Origin: Kalmusia sp. IMI 367209
Taxonomy: Eukaryota > Ascomycota > Dothideomycetes > Pleosporales > Didymosphaeriaceae
NCBI GenBank assembly: GCA_027946365.1
Contig: JAPEUQ010000009.1
Span: forward strand, 806,001-870,000
DNA length: 64,000 bases
Reading direction: 5' to 3'
Under the pieces are notes generated by a model that did no database searches, was not told where the DNA came from, and saw only the letters and a program-made list of their open reading frames with translations. Each line of letters starts with the position of its first letter. Within the stretch, counting starts at the first letter, position 1. Positions 1 to 11,455 of this stretch are shown piece by piece. The translations under genes were made by a program, and so were the position numbers.

Positions 1-481
1 AGTGATGTATTGCTTAAGCTATGAGCTGGCGGGGAAGGGGAAGAGGGAATCAGAAGCATACGTAGAACCGACTCATGATTGCTACAGGCTATCGCATAGC
101 GGTGTGGATGTGGACGTTGAATTTCCCCAGGTGCAGCAGAACGAACACTGAGCTGCATTGGCGTGTTGTGCGCTAAGCTCCCTTGCGCCCGGATCTAACG
201 CGGACTTAAACGCAGGATAAGCGAGTCCGGCCTCGGAAGGAACGAAACCAATGACGCGGAACTCCAACAGTGTTGGTAATCGAAGAAGCATCTAGTGGGG
301 CACAGTAGAGATGCCAAAGAAGAACAAACTAATCAAAACTACATTTATTTCCTCTCGCTTTACATGCCTTCTACTCCTTAGTCCAGTCTAGGTTGTGTTT
401 CGTATTATTGTCACGCTTCTAACTTCATCTCCTTCAGTGCGTCATTACTGATCTAGTCTTGAACCCCGACCGCCGGCGAAT
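1..481. other. Intergenic / upstream of NADH pyrophosphatase
   Basis: I see no convincing gene here. The short minus-strand open frame at 82-291 has no recognisable motif and no splice partners. The stretch just before 482 is pyrimidine-rich (CTCTCGC, CTTCTACTCC, CTAACTTCATCTCC), as is usual for fungal 5' leaders, so the last 150 bases are probably promoter and leader of the gene that starts at 482. Confidence 0.5.
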
Positions 482-1819
482 ATGCCAGCTCCTCAGCCAG
501 ATCTTCCTGAACCGGCTCACCCAGGCGTAGACAGCATGCTGGCGCGCAAGTTCGGAAAGGAGGTTGCAAACTACTTCTCTGGTACCCCTCCCCTCACTAC
601 CCCTCTTCACGCCCACAACCCTGATGCAAACAACTTACAGGCTCTCCTTTAAATCGCGTCTCCTTCCTCCGCCCCGATCACGCCTTCCTCTCTCAAGCTA
701 TCCGCCACCCAAGCACTACTATCGTCCTCTTCAACAAACTTGAACCCCTCGTATCATCCCCCACCGCCCTCGCAACTGCGACCTTCGCCGATGTCTCGCC
801 TATAGTGGGCGCCGACCCGTTCCTCAAGTCCGAAGAAGACACGATAAAAGAGTACAACTCAAGTGTGTATGTACCGCAAATAGTGTTCCTGGGCCTGGAC
901 GAGGGAAAGGAGGGGTTAGTGTATAAGGAGCATTATAAGGGAGTGCCATGGTTTGCGGTAGACATAACTCCAAAAGGGGGTGTGGTAGAAGAGTGTGAAA
1001 AGCTGGTCGAGAGGTTGAAGGGGGAGGGGAAGGAATTTAGTAAGGGGCGGATGCATCTGAGCTTGCCGGCGCAAGAAGGTGAATGCTCCATCCTGTAGCT
1101 TGAATGATGCCGACTGACCACGTCTATAGCTGCGATCTATGCCGAGGCCCGCCACCTGCTTGACTGGAATGCGCGGAATCCCTACTGCGCGGCGTGCGGA
1201 TACCCGACACTTTCTACGAATGCGGGCTTCAAGCGGACTTGCCCACCTAAAGACATTGCGCCCTCGGTGCAGAACCCGGAAAGGCCACCATGCGCAACTA
1301 GAACCGGCATCTCGAACCTGTGCTTTCCCCGAACTGATCCCACAGTTATTATGGCCGTTGTCTCTGCAGATGGCCAGCGCATGCTACTTGGGCGCCAAAA
1401 AGCGCTGGCCGCCATACTGGTACAGTACGCTCGCGGGGTTCCTCGAGCCTGCTGAGTCCGTAGAGGAAGCTGTGCGCCGCGAGGTTTGGGAAGAGAGTGG
1501 GATCCATCTTGGACGTGTGGTCATTCATTCGACACAGCCATGGCCGTATCCTGCGAATTTGATGATCGGCGCGATTGGACAGGCCATTCCGGGAGGCGAG
1601 GAGATCCATCTTGGACACGATGCTGAATTAGAGGATGCTAAGTGGTTCAGAGCTGAGGAAGTTAGGGAAGCGCTGAAGGTGGGTACGAGTGGACTCGGCG
1701 AGGACGCTGGACCAGAGTATAAGGAGGGTGGGTTAAGGATACCGCCGAAGACAGCCATTGCGAATCAATTGATGACTGCTGTTGTCAACGGGTTTGCTAG
1801 CGGCGCACCGATGATATAG
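482..1819 (+). CDS. NPY1: NADH pyrophosphatase (NUDIX hydrolase), with a one-base frameshift
   Basis: Hydrolyses NAD(P)H to NMNH and AMP; yeast Npy1 is peroxisomal. Exons 482-581, 641-1078 and 1130-1819, with introns of 59 and 51 nt and phases that fit. Order of parts: N-terminal NudC-like domain, zinc ribbon (NPYCAACGYPT, then a third Cys in FKRTCPP), the NUDIX-type linker (CATRTGISNLCFPRTDPTVI) and the Nudix box (GFLEPAES, then REVWEESG). The frame breaks at the A5 run 1397-1401: upstream reads ...LLGRQK, downstream RWPPYWYSTLAGF, which in the family are contiguous. Taking out one A gives about 408 aa, the normal length. No PTS1 at the C-terminus (ends APMI), so peroxisomal location is not shown. 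As written the third exon is broken before the catalytic box. Convergent with cysB, 74 bp apart. Confidence 0.88.
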
Positions 1820-1893
1820 ATAGACCCACTGATAGATCTTGTAATTGAACAGTACTTGAAAATTGATGTTTGTAATTGCTGGTAACTTGCTGA

Positions 1894-3080
1894 TTATGGG
1901 AGGACGATGTACTTCGTCAGATGCTGTGGTATCGCCCCAAGAAGCTTCTTCTCCTCGAGCCATTTCTTAGAGAAGAGCCTATCTGCATAGCGGTAGGCGC
2001 CGTCGCATAGCAGTGTGACGACCGTGTGTCCCTTTCCGAGCTTTTCTGCTACCTCCTTTACCGCAACAACGTTCAAGCATGAGCTCGCGCCCAGGTACAG
2101 ACCTTCTTCATCAAGGCACCTGTAGACCATTTCGATGGTCTTCTCATCGCTGATATGGAGTGAACCGTCCAAAAGGTCAATATCTGGCTTCAAATTGTCG
2201 GTGACACGCCCCTGACCAATGCCCTCGGTTATCGAGCCACCAGCCCGCTCTGCAAGCTTACCTCCGCTTTGGATGTACGAATGCAGAACAGAGCCTGGCG
2301 GATCAGCGAGAAAGCTCTTCACCCTGCCATCGCTCTTCTCCTTTAAGTATCTTGTGACACCAGCCAGTGACCCTCCCGTTCCGGTTGCACATGTGAATGC
2401 ATCGACCTTGCCCTCTGTCTGATACCAGATCTCGGGGCCGGTGGTCTCAATATGCGCCTGCCTATTCGCCACATTGTCAAACTGATTTGTCCAGACGGCG
2501 TTGTCTAGGCTCTCGGCGTGCCTCTTCGCCTGATGGTTGTAGTTCTCTGGGTTGTCGAACGCGACAGCAGGCACAGGATACACCTCAGCGCCCAGTAGTC
2601 TCAGCAAGTCGATCTTGCCTTGCGACTGGGTATTCGGCATATAGATGACTAGTTTATATCCTTTGGAGCGGCATACGTGCGCAAGACCAATTCCGGTGTT
2701 GCCTGCTGTGCCCTCAATCACAGTGCCTCCAGGCTTCAGAAGACCGACTTTCTCAGCGTTCTCGACGACGTACAGGGCGGCGCGGTCCTTGACGCTGCCA
2801 CCAGGGTTCTGGAATTCGGCTTTTCCCAGGACATTGCAACCTGTTTCTTCCGAAAGGCGCTTTAGGCGAATGAGAGGCGTTTTGCCAATGGCTAGCAAAC
2901 TTTAGCATGAGTGAAATAGAGGCTTGCATGAATGAGAATACCATCAAGGAAGCCCCGCTGTCCAATTCCTTGTGCTTTAGATATATTGATACCCGTCTGA
3001 TACGATGCTTCTAATTGCGACAAGCTCTCTGCGCTGCGCCAAACCGAGGCAGCAAAGCTGCGCGACGCTGTCCTAAACAT
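1894..3080 (-). CDS. cysB: Cysteine synthase CysB (O-acetylserine sulfhydrylase), mitochondrial type
   Basis: PLP enzyme that makes cysteine from O-acetylserine and sulfide. Two exons, 2942-3080 and 1894-2891, with a 50 nt intron; the splice joins GFLD to [10 protein letters not shown], giving 378 aa. Visible hallmarks are the PLP-lysine motif [10 protein letters not shown], the substrate loop [12 protein letters not shown], and the phosphate-binding [10 protein letters not shown]. The protein keeps high similarity to Aspergillus CysB along its length, as I remember that family. The chosen start ([16 protein letters not shown]) gives an Arg/Ser-rich, acid-free leader like a mitochondrial presequence; an upstream in-frame ATG at 3200 would add 40 residues that look non-coding. 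Head-to-head with the condensin gene, 230 bp between start codons. Confidence 0.95.
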
Positions 3081-3310
3081 GTTGCAAGCAAAGATGACCT
3101 TCCAGCTAAAGAGGGTCTCCAGAAGAAAGTCGAGAGCTTTGTCATGGCCTCGGCGAATGGGCTTGCCGATTGCGCAATCGCATGACTCGTGCTTGCTCAA
3201 AAATGGCCCGTGCCCTTCTCCGCGCCGCGCTTATCCGCATCCAGTCCAGCCATAAACAAACAACTCATCCCGCCGACACGCCCGCTACCACCAAACCATA
3301 CACAAACGTG
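3081..3310. promoter_or_regulatory. Shared divergent promoter of cysB and condensin gene
   Basis: Only 230 bp separate the two start codons, so both genes must initiate from this segment or from inside each other's leaders. No TATA box is obvious. The 3200-3310 part is CA-rich and pyrimidine-poor on the plus strand. Confidence 0.6.
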
Positions 3311-6300
3311 ATGCCTGGACGAACATCGACGCGCTCCGCGCGCTCTTCGACGGCAGCGCCGCGTAAGTCCGCCAAAGGGCGCGGCTCTACATCAAATGTA
3401 GAGATTCCGGACGAGGGACCCGACATACCGCTACGTGCGCAGATAGCACAGATATTCGACGACGCGCAGAACACGACCGCGACGCAGCGCAAACTGCAGA
3501 CCATGTTGAGGAAGATCCAGGAACGGTGTTGTTTCGAGCCGCCAACAACGAAGAGAAAGAAGGGACACGAGGAGGAAGTGTTTGATGAGGAGCAATTTAA
3601 CGACGAGGTTACGCGATGCGTCCTGCGGATACTAAACGTAAAGAAGGGTGTGGCAGAAGCAGATCGTGTGATCAGATTTGTGGGGTTATTCCTGAAGCAT
3701 GCGGGGGAAAGAGGTAAGTTTGTCTTCTTTCATGCCTGATCCTGATGTGCTGATAGCTGGCAGATCGCGCCATCCTCTATCCTGACGGCGAAGTGGCAAC
3801 TGGGGAACAACCTGAAACTGCCACGAGCAAGCTCATCTCTCAGATAATTAGCAGCCTCATTAGCCTCCTGTTTCCCCCAGATGGAAAGCCCGCGTCCAAC
3901 AAGACCGTTCGTTATCGAGCAACGCAGACTCTCACAGTCGTCATCGGCAACCTAGAAACCATTGACGACGACCTTTTCGCCTTGGTCAGGGTCAGTTTCA
4001 AGAAACTCTCACGAGACAAGGAAGCAGCGGTGCGCACGCAGGCCGTGATGGGTCTCAGTCGCCTTATGCCTACCGAGGACGAGGAGGAAGATGATGATGA
4101 CGACAATGAAGATGAAGCCAACGGAATTATGCAGAAGCTCTTAGACCTCATGCAAAATGATCCGAGTGCCGAAGTGCGACGTACCATACTGCACAACTTG
4201 GAGCAGACTCCTCAGACTTTGAGATACATGTTCGAGCGTGCTAGAGATAACGACCCATTGGTGAGACGAATAGTCTACCGTCGAATTCTGCCACATCTGG
4301 TCGACTTCCGTTACATGAGGCTGGTGGAGCGAGAAAAGCTCCTTCGATGGGGTCTCAAGGACCGAGATGAAATAGTTTCGACAGCGGCTGCTCGCCTTTT
4401 TTGCGAGCGTTGGCTCGAGAATTGCGCCTCTTCATACGACACCCGCCCAGAGGAGGAGAGGAAGCCTGGTGTACCAGCACCACCATGTCTAGATGCCGTC
4501 ACCGAGCTACTTGAGCGCATAGATATCGTGAATTCGGGGGCCGAAGGAGGGATTGCTCATGAAGCAATGCAAAAATTCTGGGAAATTCGAACCGATTATC
4601 GTGAACTTGTCACATTTGATCACGACTATTGGAAGGAGCTAGACCCGTCGCGGGCCTTCCTGGCACGCAGCTTAAGCGACTATTTGAACAATCTTGATGA
4701 CAAACAAATCAAGCTTCGGCAAGACCTGGAAGACAAGATTCCTGAGGTGTCTTCGTTCGCGTTCCTCACTGAGAAGTATCTCAATCTACTGATTGAGGCC
4801 GTTAAGGATTACGCAGATTTGGGTGGTCTTCCAGAAGATGATGACGAATTGAAGAAAAAACAGGAAGCTGCGGATGATCAAGACTTTATAGTCCAGCAGC
4901 TTCTCCATATCGCTCTAACACTCGATTACAGTCCCCCCCTGGGACGAACGCAAATGTTTAATCTTACACGCGAGGCTCTGACTCGTGCCGAACTGCCGGA
5001 AGAGTGTACAAAACTTGCGATTCAGGTTTTGCGCATCTGTTCTGATTCTGATTCAGACTTCTGCAGGGTTATCCTTGAAATCATTGCAGAGGTGCGCGAT
5101 ACACTAATGCCCGACGATGACACGGAAAAAGGCGCGAACGCAGATGAAGAGGACAGCTTCCATTCTGCTCAATCCGACATTGAAAGTATCAGTGGTGACT
5201 CAGATCTTGCAGTCAGGTCGAAAAGACAAAAGACTCTAGAACATGTCGATCCTGAGGAAGCGGAAAGGAAGCGCGAAGTCGAGGTCAATGTGTACGCAAA
5301 GTGCCTTCACATCGCCCAATGCACCTTACAAAATGTCAATTGTAACCTTCAGTCTGACAGCTCACTGGTAACCATCCTGAACACCCTGATCATTCCGGCT
5401 GTTCGTGGGCAGGAGGCTATGATAAGAGAGCGTGGCGTCTTATGTCTAGGTTTAGCCGCATTCCTTAGCAAGGTATGTTATCGCCGATCTTACAATTTTA
5501 TGTTGAATACTAACACATTTTACAAAGGACCTCGCACTAAACAACCTAGACCTTTTTCTCCATTGCTTTGCCAAAGGGCATGACGCTCTCAAAGAGATTG
5601 TTATTGAAGTATTGGTCGATATTATTAGCGTTTTCCCATCCCTGTTGGCGCCATTACCTCCTGATGCGGAGGAAACAGCGACTGAGGATACAGAGCCTAC
5701 TCCTAATCCAATGGTCAAATCGCTCACCAAGATGATGCTCAACGGCTTCAAATCAGATAATCAGCACATCAGTTACAAAGCATGCATAGGAGCCGCGAAG
5801 CTTCTTCTTGGAGGCTATCTTCCGTCCCCGGCGGCAGCAGAGATTCTTAAGGGGCTCACTCGGGCTTATTTCGATCCAGAAAGGGCATCGTATGCATCGG
5901 TCAAACAAGCATTGAGCTACTCCATCCCCACCTTCTGTCACGTTAAGCTAGAGAACGCACTTCTAATGGCCCAAGTCTCCGTCTCGGTTTTCTCTAAGCT
6001 ATTACAGATACAAGAGGTCGTAGACGAAGAGGAATACGAGATGGTCGGCTGGCCGGTCATCACTGCTCATTTCGCCGATTGGACCGATGGCCGGAAGGTA
6101 GTAGGCCAGACCCAAGTAAGTCTGGACGGTAAGACGTCTTTTACGCAGGAGTCAGAAGAACCACACATCTATCTTGCGACCGAGATCTTAGAACGCGCCC
6201 TCGCACACTCTTGTTCGAGGGATGAGCGCAAGCCCCTAATCACTCTCCTAATAAAACTTCATATTGCCTCCTCTGGCCCTGCGCCCGATGAAGAAGCGCT

Positions 6301-6688
6301 AGGTACGCTCCACAACCTTGTTACTGAAGCGGTGGAAGGCAAGATCGGCCTAGACGCGACGCAGCGCAACGCCCTCGCTAAACTCGAGATCAACCTAGCG
6401 AAGAGAATCGGCGACGTCGAGACCGTCACACAAGCTCCTGAAAACAGTGGCGATGAGAGGATGACGCCTGATGTTACCGATATTCCCGAGACTACGCCCG
6501 CGGAGGAGGAGGAGGAGGAGGAGGAGGAAGAAGAAGATACTATGATGGCGGGTTTGCAGGGTGAAAGCACTAGGATGCCGCTGGAGACAGATGATGATGA
6601 GGACGAAGATGAGGCCGGGGATGCTAAGCCGGTGACGGAGAGCGATATTGTGGAGAGCCTGCTGGCGAGTGAAATGGAAATGGACTAA
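3311..6688 (+). CDS. YCG1: Condensin complex non-SMC subunit 3 (CAP-G / Ycg1 / Cnd3)
   Basis: HEAT-repeat subunit of condensin, which compacts mitotic chromosomes; with the kleisin it binds DNA. Exons 3311-3713, 3764-5472 and 5528-6688; phases fit and give 1,090 aa, normal for the family. Helical HEAT repeats run through most of the protein (for example YRATQTLTVVIGNL, VRRIVYRRILPHLVDFRYM, EKLLRWGLKDRDEIV), interrupted by acidic loops near residues 240 and 590. The C-terminal tail is highly acidic and includes a run of about 13 Glu coded by a GAG/GAA repeat. The start at 3311 (MPGRTSTRSARSS) was chosen over in-frame upstream codons because the upstream part overlaps the cysB promoter and lacks conserved character. 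Confidence 0.94.
6503..6537 (+). repeat. GAG/GAA trinucleotide repeat coding a poly-Glu tract
   Basis: A run of GAG codons followed by GAA codons codes the poly-glutamate of the condensin subunit's tail. Such in-frame trinucleotide tracts are length-variable between strains. Confidence 0.85.
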
Positions 6689-7478
6689 GATGGTGATAAT
6701 AATACCAATGGAGCGCCTTTTGTAAAAGGGATGAACATTCTTGGTTTGGTATACGGACTTATCTCGGGAATAGAGGGATTATCGGTGTTCGGATGTCTCT
6801 GGATGGGAGGGTTCAAGTCCAGCCCGCTGGCTGGGGATAATGATGCTACGATCGTGATGAAATCTTGGAACTGTACATGTAGTATTCTGAATGTGATCTT
6901 ATCCACCGCTGCAGGAATGGTATCAACGAAGGTGTTGCGAGATTAACTTGTGGCGCGTACAATGCAAAAAATGAGAATTCATTCAAGTCAAGCCGTACAA
7001 TTTGGTTCACAAATATTATCAACATGGTCATCCTCCCCGCAATTATACTAGCTCAAATTCATGACACTTCCCTTGTTCAGCCCGATTCCCCATCTTTACA
7101 TCTTTGACTCTTCAGGCGTATTATGCCACCCTATCAAATAGATCGTTCAGCTACAATACAAATTTCAATGACCACCTCCTTCAGAGGAATCGGTTACATC
7201 TTTAGAAAACCTTGTATTTGTGAACCGGTGACTACCTAAAATCAATTTCTGACAACTTATGTAAATAATTACTCGACTATGGCATGGTGTGCACTCGATT
7301 CCGGGGACGACGATCGATTTGTAGGGAGGTGCTATGTATTGTTTATTTGCTACATTACAGTCGTGTAATATAGCTTTATGTCTGAAGAAAATTCAAATAA
7401 ATAAGAAAGAAAGGAAGTGAGGACAATAATAACGTCTACTTGAAAACCCAACACTAATTGGATATCGTTCTTATGCTG
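6689..7478. other. Intergenic, no gene seen
   Basis: Probable 3' regions of the condensin gene and of the convergent ankyrin/CorA gene. AT-rich towards 7200-7440. Short open frames have no protein-like character. A tRNA-like B-box match at 6810-6820 was examined and rejected. Confidence 0.5.
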
Positions 7479-10477
7479 TCACTCATGAGGAATAGACTGT
7501 TCCAAATCTGCCGCTGCCCTCTTCGACCTTTTCCGAAAACCTAGTAGCCAAGGCTTTTCTGCTTTGGAAGTTCTTCGTGCGTCTACACTTTCGCTCTTCC
7601 CAGTATCCATCTGAACTGGGAGCTTATTTTCTTGTCTCTCAGTCATATTATCTTTAACCTGAGATGTATCACCTGCCTCATTAGCAAGCGTCTCTCTCCT
7701 CTTCAACCACCAGAGGCACAGATAGACTAGACCAAGCGTCGCCAGTAGCGACACAACTTCAGCCACAGCTTTTATGGTCAGCTTTATTATTTGATGCAGA
7801 ACTACACTTACTCATGAATACTTTTCCCGCATACTTCTTCTGATTGAGCCATCCGAAATTGTCATCCGGTACGGCGAGCAGGCTAGCCATAAATGACAAC
7901 GGCGTGAAGACGATGGTGATGATAGTAAATCCAATGACGGTAGTGCTCAAAACAGTGCTGTTATGTGACTCCCTAAGACTCGCATGTGTCTTCTTGAGGT
8001 CAAGTTGCCCCTGGATCCACTGCTCCACGCGCTGGGCATCTTCATCAATCTTCTGGACGCGTCGATTGAATTTCGGAATCTGCTCTTTTGGTCGGATCGC
8101 GATACGGCGGTTGTTATCATCCCATTTCGGGATTTCGTCTTTCAAGTCCTCATAGAACTGGGTCCAAACTTCTGCTTGATCGGTAATGACATTTTTTATC
8201 ATGGCAAGCTCGTCGCGAATGTCAGTGATCTGATGGAGGAACTTCATCTCCTTCCTAATATCGATTTGGTCCAAAGTATTCTCTTTCATATAGCTCTTCA
8301 CCTGGTCGTATACATTGGCAACTGCCTTTTCGAAAACATGAAAGACAGACTCCTGAAGACCGGCATAATTCGGTCCATCAAGACTATTGATGAATTCGGA
8401 AAATACCAGAGCCGTAATTTGCAAACCCGACATGTCTCTTCCTTTGTACAGATTATTTTCCTGAAAATTGAACATTGCCCACGTATGCGGGTCCCAATCA
8501 AGGTCTTTATCCAGAAACGGTTCATCAACGCGGTTCTTGCCATAGATGGTCTCCCCTATTGCGTGCTTTCGTGCGCAAGCGGATACAACTATGTTATCCA
8601 TTCTCCAGAGCCATAGCTGGGATACCATCAGAACCCGCTTGTTTTCTGCGTCTTCCTCATCGTGACTTAGTACTTGATCTTTGTTACGTTCTTGTAGCTG
8701 CTTTGCACTCATGCCTAGGTAATACGATTCGTCGAGTGTTCGTGGTAGATGAATGTTCAGTGAACGTATTCGCTTAGATTGCAGTATGATATTGGCACGT
8801 TTTTCTTTCTCGGGTTCGGACAGCTGCATATATTCACGCGATTCTTGATCGAGAAAGTGCCTCCCTTCCTCCAGATCTTCTCTTATATCTAAAATCGAAC
8901 TCTTGAGCTTGGAATGAAAATACGGTATCTGTTTGCAGTCAGCCTAGGTCCAGAATCGATCCACTCCATTAACGTGCCACAAGTGATATAATATTCGTCC
9001 CGGGTCCGTTCTGTGGCGTACTATTCACCTGTTTTGAGGTGGTTTCTTTCGACTTCCTTGGTCGCCGACCTCCCCGAAGCGTAAACGCATTATATGATGG
9101 TTCTCGAAATGCTAGCAAATGGCCTGCCGAATCATGTTGCATAAACGTGCGAGATAGGAATTGGAGCGCGATATTAGTTGACTTTTCGTCGTAGCCTTGG
9201 GCAATGCTCGACAAGGCAACAAAGGCCTAATCGCATCAGCGTCCTGAAAATTCACCATGCCATCAGCTTACGGTAAAGTACGCATCCTAGGAGATGTCAG
9301 CACAGATTCCCTAACAGCGATGGCTCGAAGGGAACCTTACGTTGTTCTCTTGAATACACAACCAATGATTGTCTCCGCTAGGAAATATAGCTTCTTTAGC
9401 TTTTTTGTCAATCCGCAGACGTTCGGAAAACCCAGGGCCATCTTCAGAGAATCGCCACATATAAATGTCAGGTGTTCTATCCCAGTAACGTTGCATAAAA
9501 GTATGAATGTCATCTTCATTCAACCCAAAATCATCATAGGTAACATAACTGTCATGCCGTTCCAATCGCGAGATGATATCCCATGGCGTCGTTCCCGTCC
9601 GGTCACGGGCAAACGGATTGGCGCCACACTCTAACAGTTGTCGAAGCATCGTTTTTGAGAATTTATTGTTGACTTTCGGAGCATTGTGGAACACGGTTTT
9701 TCCGAGATCATTCGGTAGATTTACATCCACGAGTGCATCCATGTATCTCGCTCTCCGTTTACAGAGTACTTGAACGACACCCGGATGCGGGGCTTCAAAT
9801 TTGTACAAGAACATGTCGTGGAAAAGGCTCTGCCATTCTTGAGGGTTTTGGAGATCTAGATCAATTAGATAGTCAAGGACCTCTTTTTGGCCATAATAGG
9901 CGGCTGCCTGCGCGGGAGAGATTTCACGAAGACCGCGTTTATTCGTTTCGCGTTTCAGCTTTGTGCTCGCGCCATTGGCTACCAACCATTTGACGATATC
10001 TAGCTTCCCGGCTATAGAAGCGATATGCATGTATTCGTATCGGTTGATATCCGGCAGGGAGATTAAGCTTTTTACCATGTCTAGTGATCCGCTTTTGATG
10101 GCGGCCGTGACCGCTGCTGACCGCAATGATTCGTCTTTGCGCAGAATGGCATTGACTATGCCATGGTCTTCCTTAGCTACTCTCTCTTTGATTGCTTCCG
10201 GTAGATAAAATGTTGGGGTAGGCCGTCCATTTGTTGACGAGGCTCGTGGGTCCTTCAATAGGATCTGAAAGTCATCTAAGTCTATGTTGTCGTGAAGGAG
10301 ACATCGACGAAACGCTACGTCTGTATTAGATATCACTATACGAAAATAAAAAGTCAATGACTGACCTTCATCGCTCATAGCACCGACAGCCCCAGCAGAG
10401 AGTCGGCGCCGGCGAGAACGAGCATCAGCAGCGTCAGCGCCGCTGGAGCCTGGCGGACTCTCATGTGACGAAGCCAT
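7479..10477 (-). CDS. Ankyrin-repeat protein with C-terminal CorA-like membrane domain
   Basis: Six exons in my model: 10366-10477, 9341-10320, a 15-nt exon 9272-9286, 8981-9226, 7812-8928 and 7479-7768. All phases fit and give 919 aa. The N-terminal third has ankyrin-like helices (AAIKSGSLDMVKSLISL, IASIAGKLDIVKWLVANGA, QAAAYYGQKEVLDYLI). The middle carries the marks of the fungal CorA-like family (RTLDESYYLG, then VLMVSQLWLWRMDN). A long coiled coil follows, then two membrane helices (VIGFTIITIVFTPLSFMASLL and VVSLLATLGLVYLCLWW), the usual CorA 2-TM layout, and a basic tail. Metal transport is inferred from the family; no clear GMN motif is seen. Weak points are the non-consensus donor GTGGCA at 8980 and the microexon. 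Confidence 0.82.
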
Positions 10478-11455
10478 CGTGAACACCCAAACTCACAAGT
10501 AATCAAATGGGAGCTAACAAATGCTGGCCATGAGCGGTTTCTGGGTTAAAGAATGACCCGCTGGTGAACGAATGTTAGGAGGAGGGTCTTCTTTGTTTTG
10601 GCTAGGCATGAAACTGGCAAGGCTGAAACTGAAAGTTGATACAAACTGGGCGTAGCGTGGGTGGCCTGTACAGTAAGGCTTAATCAGCCGCTTACCTATC
10701 AATGTGAAGCTGGAGACGCGTCTGTATCGCCTAGAATAAAATCGATTAAAAACTTAGGATTGTGTTGAAATTCAGGCAACCTTAAATACACTCTGGGATG
10801 ATTTGATAACTTCACCTCGTATCTACTATGCAGACGTTAGCGTACATGGACCGGTAGAAGTCGCGGCGTCACGTTTTTGATCTGCTCATGGGGCAGAAAG
10901 GTGTGAAGCGCAGAGAAACGGGCCCGTTTGAAAATTACGGCGGTTGAGCCCTCGACGCGAATACTACATATTACAACTCACAAGCTGACAAGTTAATCGG
11001 AGCGAGTAAATGGTCGATCGTCACATATCCCAAGACTTATTTCCTCCGAACTATTCTCCGTCTCCGGTTTCTGAACGACGCCCTTTGCACATGTTAACGG
11101 TGAACCATTCATTTTCGATCAAGTTGATACACCATGTAGTACCGACTCCTAGCTCTATGAACACGCTCTCCCATTCGGATGATTTGATGACGTCCCTCTT
11201 TGTCTCAACATTCATATTTTTGGGTTTCTCGGGTGAGCAGATGTTGTTGTCATTGGTACCATGGTTCTACTAGCTACGGTGGGAAGTAGCCACGCTAAGG
11301 CTGCAGAGATAGTGTGTTTAGATTTGAAAAGATAGTCATATAGTAGATTATTACTCCCAGCAGTTTAATATTATGTCTCGCCAAGCATTCTATTCTCTAC
11401 CCATGTGACGTAAGACTCAAATGAACAGTTGATTCAGAGTAGCCTATGCATCACA
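10478..11455. other. Intergenic, no gene supported
   Basis: About 1 kb between two minus-strand genes: the promoter of the ankyrin/CorA gene and the 3' flank of the amine oxidase. The 87-codon plus-strand frame at 11010-11273 has no recognisable domain or splice extension and I do not call it. Confidence 0.45.

Noticed and set aside
1894..6688. Operon-like sulfur gene cluster around cysB
   Set aside because: Neighbours are an NADH pyrophosphatase and a condensin subunit; close spacing here is ordinary fungal gene density.
6810..6820. tRNA B-box match (GGTTCAAGTCC)
   Set aside because: The flanking bases do not form a T-stem and no A box or acceptor stem lies at the right distance.
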